From the NCBI GenBank assembly GCA_900550105.1, contig URQW01000028.1:1-35333 (forward strand): a stretch of DNA of 35,333 bases, given 5' to 3'. Position 1 is the stretch's first letter, and every line of letters starts with the position of its first letter. This document shows positions 32,847-35,333 of the stretch, piece after piece. This DNA is from an uncultured Pelosinus sp. Lineage in GTDB: Bacteria; Bacillota; Negativicutes; UMGS1260. Position numbers and translations under genes: made by a program. Below the pieces are notes generated by a model, which did no database searches, had not been told where the DNA came from, and saw only the letters and a list, made by a program, of their open reading frames with translations.

Positions 32847-32871
32847 ATTCTATCGTTGTCTCAAAATAAGC

Positions 32872-32906
32872 TAGCGCTGATTTTCTATGATCAGCGCTAT
32901 TTTTTA
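32872..32906. terminator. Terminator after the YkuS-like pair
   Basis: Nine-bp stem TAGCGCTGA/TCAGCGCTA with a 10-base loop, then six T. It lies between convergent ykuS-like and yyaC genes. Confidence 0.88.
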
Positions 32907-32924
32907 TCGGCAAGGAAATTGCTT

Positions 32925-33539
32925 TTAAGACTTAGGTAAAGCCTCAACATGAGTTGCAGTCATGGTTACTTTGGTATTGGGCAATAAGGCTAAAAAAATA
33001 CCATAAGAAATCGTTTCTGCCATTTTTACGACAAGATTGAGGCGGGTGCTTTGTAGAACCAGTTGCTCCATAAAACCGCCTACGTTTACGATGCCAGTAA
33101 TGTACGCATCACCGACAGCCGGAAGATCTTTGCGCAGAGCTGTTCCTGGCTTCAGAGAGCCTCGCCCTAATGATATGGAGCCTACATGATCCAGTTTCCC
33201 TAAGCAGGCGTCAATCGCGATCAAGAAAGGGTTAGGAAAGCTTTGGTGAATATAGTCAAGTTTTTCTACTAAGTTTGTGGCATGAACCGGCTCATCAAGG
33301 GTACCGAATACAGGTATTTGAGGTAAAAGAGTCGTTAGCTTTGTTCCGGTAAGCGGGCCAAGGCAGTCGCCGGTAGAACGATCACTACCAATACAAACCA
33401 GCACTAAGGGTTGGTTGGCGGCAGCAGCGGCAGAGGCGAATGCTGACAAGTTCTGTGCAATCTTAAAGGGCGTTTCTTCCTCATGGACATGGTAGTTTTC
33501 TCCTTGCGGACAAAAGGACTTAATGAAGTCATTTAACAT
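32925..33539 (-). CDS. yyaC: YyaC family sporulation protein (putative spore protease-like)
   Basis: A 204-residue protein of the YyaC/DUF1256 family. The core shows LVLVCIGSDRSTGDCLGPLTG (about 46-66), FGTLDEPVHATNL, LIAIDACLG, and GVGDAYI-type motifs (AVGDAYITGIVNVGGFMEQLVLQSTRL). The fold is related to the GPR/hydrogenase-maturation protease group. In Bacillus yyaC is a forespore gene near the origin, so this marks a spore-former. The ATG at 33539 has AGGAG. It runs head-on to replication. Confidence 0.9.
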   Translation of the reverse strand: MLNDFIKSFCPQGENYHVHEEETPFKIAQNLSAFASAAAAANQPLVLVCIGSDRSTGDCLGPLTGTKLTTLLPQIPVFGTLDEPVHATNLVEKLDYIHQSFPNPFLIAIDACLGKLDHVGSISLGRGSLKPGTALRKDLPAVGDAYITGIVNVGGFMEQLVLQSTRLNLVVKMAETISYGIFLALLPNTKVTMTATHVEALPKS

Positions 33540-33571
33540 AAGTAAAACTCCTGCATTTTTGCATTTTATTC

Positions 33572-33578
33572 TAGTATG
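33572..33578 (-). promoter_or_regulatory. Possible forespore (sigma-F/G) -10 element of yyaC
   Basis: Minus-strand CATACTA equals the sigma-G/F -10 core, 33 bp before the start. A TGTATA lies upstream but at 20 bases, longer than the usual 17-18, so the match is partial. Confidence 0.3.
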
Positions 33579-33748
33579 AACAAAAGAAGTCCATTTTTAT
33601 ACAAGGCCGTAAAGATTATGATTCTAGGGGAATGAGAATTTTAAAATATGGATTAAGCCAAAATGCAATTAGTTAAACATAGATAATTTATTTTAATTAT
33701 AATAAAAGCGAATGTCTCTATTGGGAAAACAAAATTGTAAATATGATA

Positions 33749-33777
33749 TTGACACTATGTAAATGTGCACATATAAT
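33749..33777 (+). promoter_or_regulatory. Consensus sigma-A promoter of the liv operon
   Basis: Perfect TTGACA (33749-33754), 17-base spacer, perfect TATAAT (33772-33777). The palindrome ATGTGCACAT (33763-33772) fills the spacer next to the -10, a good place for a repressor. The leader of about 110 bases before livJ shows no clear riboswitch. The wider gap 33540-33891 is otherwise AT-rich. Confidence 0.9.
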
Positions 33778-33891
33778 TAAAAACAAGCACAAAAATACGT
33801 TTTAAAAGAACGTAACTAATTTTAGATGTGCATAATTGTAAATCGAAATTATTTTATGATTACTTTGGAACTGAATTCGAGGAGGCGGACT

Positions 33892-35064
33892 ATGTTTACA
33901 AAAAAGAGAAAATTATTGAGTTTAGCAATTGGCTTAACGATGCTGGCTGGTGTGGTAGCTGGCTGTGGCGGCGGCAGCGGCGCTGATTCTAAAGAAATTA
34001 AAATCGGCGGTGACTTCGAATTAACAGGTGGTGTTGCTTCCTATGGTCAATCAGCCGTAAATGGGGCTAAGCTTGCTTTTAAACAAGTCAATGCTTCCGG
34101 TGGGGTTTTAGGAAAACAAATCAATTTTGTGGTAGCTGATAATAAATCAGAGCCATCTGAGTCAGCTAATGCTGTAACTAAGCTGATTACTCAGGATAAA
34201 GTATCTGTGATCTTAGGAGCTGTAGCTAGCTCGAATACTTTAGCCGCTGTACAGGTTGCTACTGATAACAAAATTCCTTTCTTGACACCTACGTCGACGA
34301 ATCCTAAAGTTACTGTTGATGATAGTGGAAAAGTAAAAGATTATATTTTCCGTTCTTGCTTTATCGATCCTTTCCAAGGCACGGTTATGGCTAATTTTGC
34401 CGGAAAAACCTTAAAAGCGAAAACGGCAGTAATTTATATTGATAACAGCTCCGATTATTCTAAAGGTTTGGCTCAATTCTTTGAAGAAAACTTTGTGAAA
34501 AATGGCGGATCGATTGTTGCCAAAGAAGCTTATCTGCAAAAAGATCAGGACTTCAAAGCGACTTTGACGAAAATTAAAGCAGCCAATGCCGATGTTATCT
34601 ATGTTCCTGGCTACTATGAAGAAGTTGGCAAAATCGTAAAACAGGCCCGTGAACTTGGCATTACTTCACCAATTCTCGGTGGCGATGGTTGGGATTCGCC
34701 GAAACTGGTAGAGATTGCTGGTAAAGATGTCTTGAATAATACCTTCTTCAGTAATCACTATTCGCCGGAAGATAAAGACCCAGCTGTTGTGAAATTTGTG
34801 GAAGACTATAAAAAAGAATATAACCAGAATCCTGACGCTTTAGCAGCGCTTGGTTTTGATGCGGCGATGACTGTAGTTGACGCGATTAAACGGGCTAACA
34901 GCGCTGAACCTGCTAAGATTAAAGATGCTTTGGCAGCTACGAAGGATCTGAAACTAGTAACTGGACTTATCACCCTTGATGCTAGCCATAATCCGATTAA
35001 GAGTGCCGTTATTATTGAAATGAAAGACGGTAAACAAACCTTTAAAGAAAAAATTAACCCTTGA
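33892..35064 (+). CDS. livJ: Branched-chain amino-acid ABC transporter substrate-binding lipoprotein
   Basis: A 390-residue Leu/Ile/Val-binding-type protein (type I periplasmic fold). A lipoprotein signal (KKRKLLSLAIGLTMLAG) ends in lipobox VAGC with the lipidated Cys at residue 25, then a GGGSG linker. The mature part starts IKIGGDFELTGGVASYGQSAVNGAKLA and contains LGAVASSNTLAAVQVA, QDQDFKATLTKIKAA-like segments and GFDAAMTVVDAI. The exact ligand is not predictable. The frame runs 22 codons further upstream, but AGGAGG sits just before 33892. A partial terminator and livH follow. Confidence 0.94.
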   Translation: MFTKKRKLLSLAIGLTMLAGVVAGCGGGSGADSKEIKIGGDFELTGGVASYGQSAVNGAKLAFKQVNASGGVLGKQINFVVADNKSEPSESANAVTKLITQDKVSVILGAVASSNTLAAVQVATDNKIPFLTPTSTNPKVTVDDSGKVKDYIFRSCFIDPFQGTVMANFAGKTLKAKTAVIYIDNSSDYSKGLAQFFEENFVKNGGSIVAKEAYLQKDQDFKATLTKIKAANADVIYVPGYYEEVGKIVKQARELGITSPILGGDGWDSPKLVEIAGKDVLNNTFFSNHYSPEDKDPAVVKFVEDYKKEYNQNPDALAALGFDAAMTVVDAIKRANSAEPAKIKDALAATKDLKLVTGLITLDASHNPIKSAVIIEMKDGKQTFKEKINP

Positions 35065-35125
35065 TCTTTGGAAAGCTAGTAGCGTGAAAAGGCCCCTAGA
35101 GGCTCATTAGAAAAATACTGCAGCA

Positions 35126-35153
35126 AAGGGATAAGGCCGCGGCCTTATCCCTT
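35126..35153. terminator. Intercistronic hairpin between livJ and livH
   Basis: A 28-bp perfect inverted repeat (AAGGGATAAGGCC plus GC plus complement). Only weak T-rich sequence follows (ATTATTCC), so it is more likely a partial terminator or mRNA 3'-end stabiliser than a full stop. Confidence 0.7.
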
Positions 35154-35214
35154 ATTATTCCAAGAAATTCTCAAATTGATTCTAATTTTACGAAAAGATG
35201 GGAGGAGAAAGCTA

Positions 35215-35333
35215 GTGGATTCTTTTATGCAACAACTATTACAACAGTTAATCAATGGCATTTCTCTCGGCAGCATTTATGCGCTGATCGCCCTGGGGTA
35301 CACCATGGTTTATGGTATCATTCGTCTGATTAA
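35215..35333 (+). CDS. livH: Branched-chain amino-acid ABC transporter permease LivH, N-terminus only
   Basis: The first 39 codons read VDSFMQQLLQQLINGISLG then SIYALIALGYTMVYGIIRLI, the typical LivH start with its first transmembrane helix. The start is GTG at 35215 behind GGGAGGAGA. The rest lies beyond the window edge. It is the inner-membrane permease partner of the binding protein upstream. Confidence 0.92.
   Translation, partial: MDSFMQQLLQQLINGISLGSIYALIALGYTMVYGIIRLI

Overview
The window is the chromosomal replication-origin region of a low-GC, spore-forming Firmicute. Gene order around oriC (gyrB-remB-DUF721-recF-yaaA-dnaN-dnaA, then rpmH-rnpA-yidD-yidC-jag-mnmE-mnmG-rsmG-noc and parA-parB) is close to that of Bacillus and Clostridia. 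A sporulation-associated YyaC gene, HydF ([FeFe] hydrogenase maturation) with an aspartase, a cobalamin-dependent methionine synthase and bactofilin together suggest an anaerobic Negativicute of the Sporomusaceae type (Pelosinus/Sporomusa-like). That taxonomic placement is inference; no rRNA is present.

Layout. 1-3620 (minus strand): a truncated chemoreceptor with a short CheW-like gene, then a secreted TPR protein. 3734-4441: a tRNA-Gln/tRNA-Lys pair with its own consensus promoter and terminator, and HPr. 4508-4759: an orphan tyrosine-rich small gene that shares a terminator with gyrB. 4804-12128 (minus): the replication/repair cluster. The DUF721 (DciA-like) gene in it is split by an apparent one-base frameshift. 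DnaA boxes lie on both sides of dnaA (10574-10683 and 12176-12476), so the origin looks bipartite. 12557-19820 (plus): ribosomal protein L34, RNase P protein, membrane-protein insertion, tRNA modification, 16S rRNA methylation and the nucleoid occlusion gene noc, which contains a Noc-binding palindrome. 19833-24890: a block between noc and parA holding a lipid glycosyltransferase, a very unusual Ser/Thr-rich protein and a two-gene methionine synthase operon; the last two run head-on to replication. 25035-26729: parA-parB with two perfect parS sites. 26751-29459: aspartase and HydF. 29521-32846: membrane proteins, an M23 endopeptidase, bactofilin, and two YkuS-like small proteins behind a terminator hairpin that buries a Shine-Dalgarno sequence. 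32925-33539 (minus): YyaC. 33749-35333: start of a branched-chain amino-acid (Liv) ABC transporter operon, cut by the window edge.

Left of oriC nearly all genes are on the minus strand and right of it nearly all are on the plus strand, so most transcription runs with the replication forks. Exceptions are the Tyr-rich gene, the Ser/Thr-rich gene, the metH operon and yyaC. DnaA/oriC, ParA/ParB/parS and Noc/NBS form one replication, segregation and division-control hub. No insertion sequence, prophage or CRISPR array was seen.
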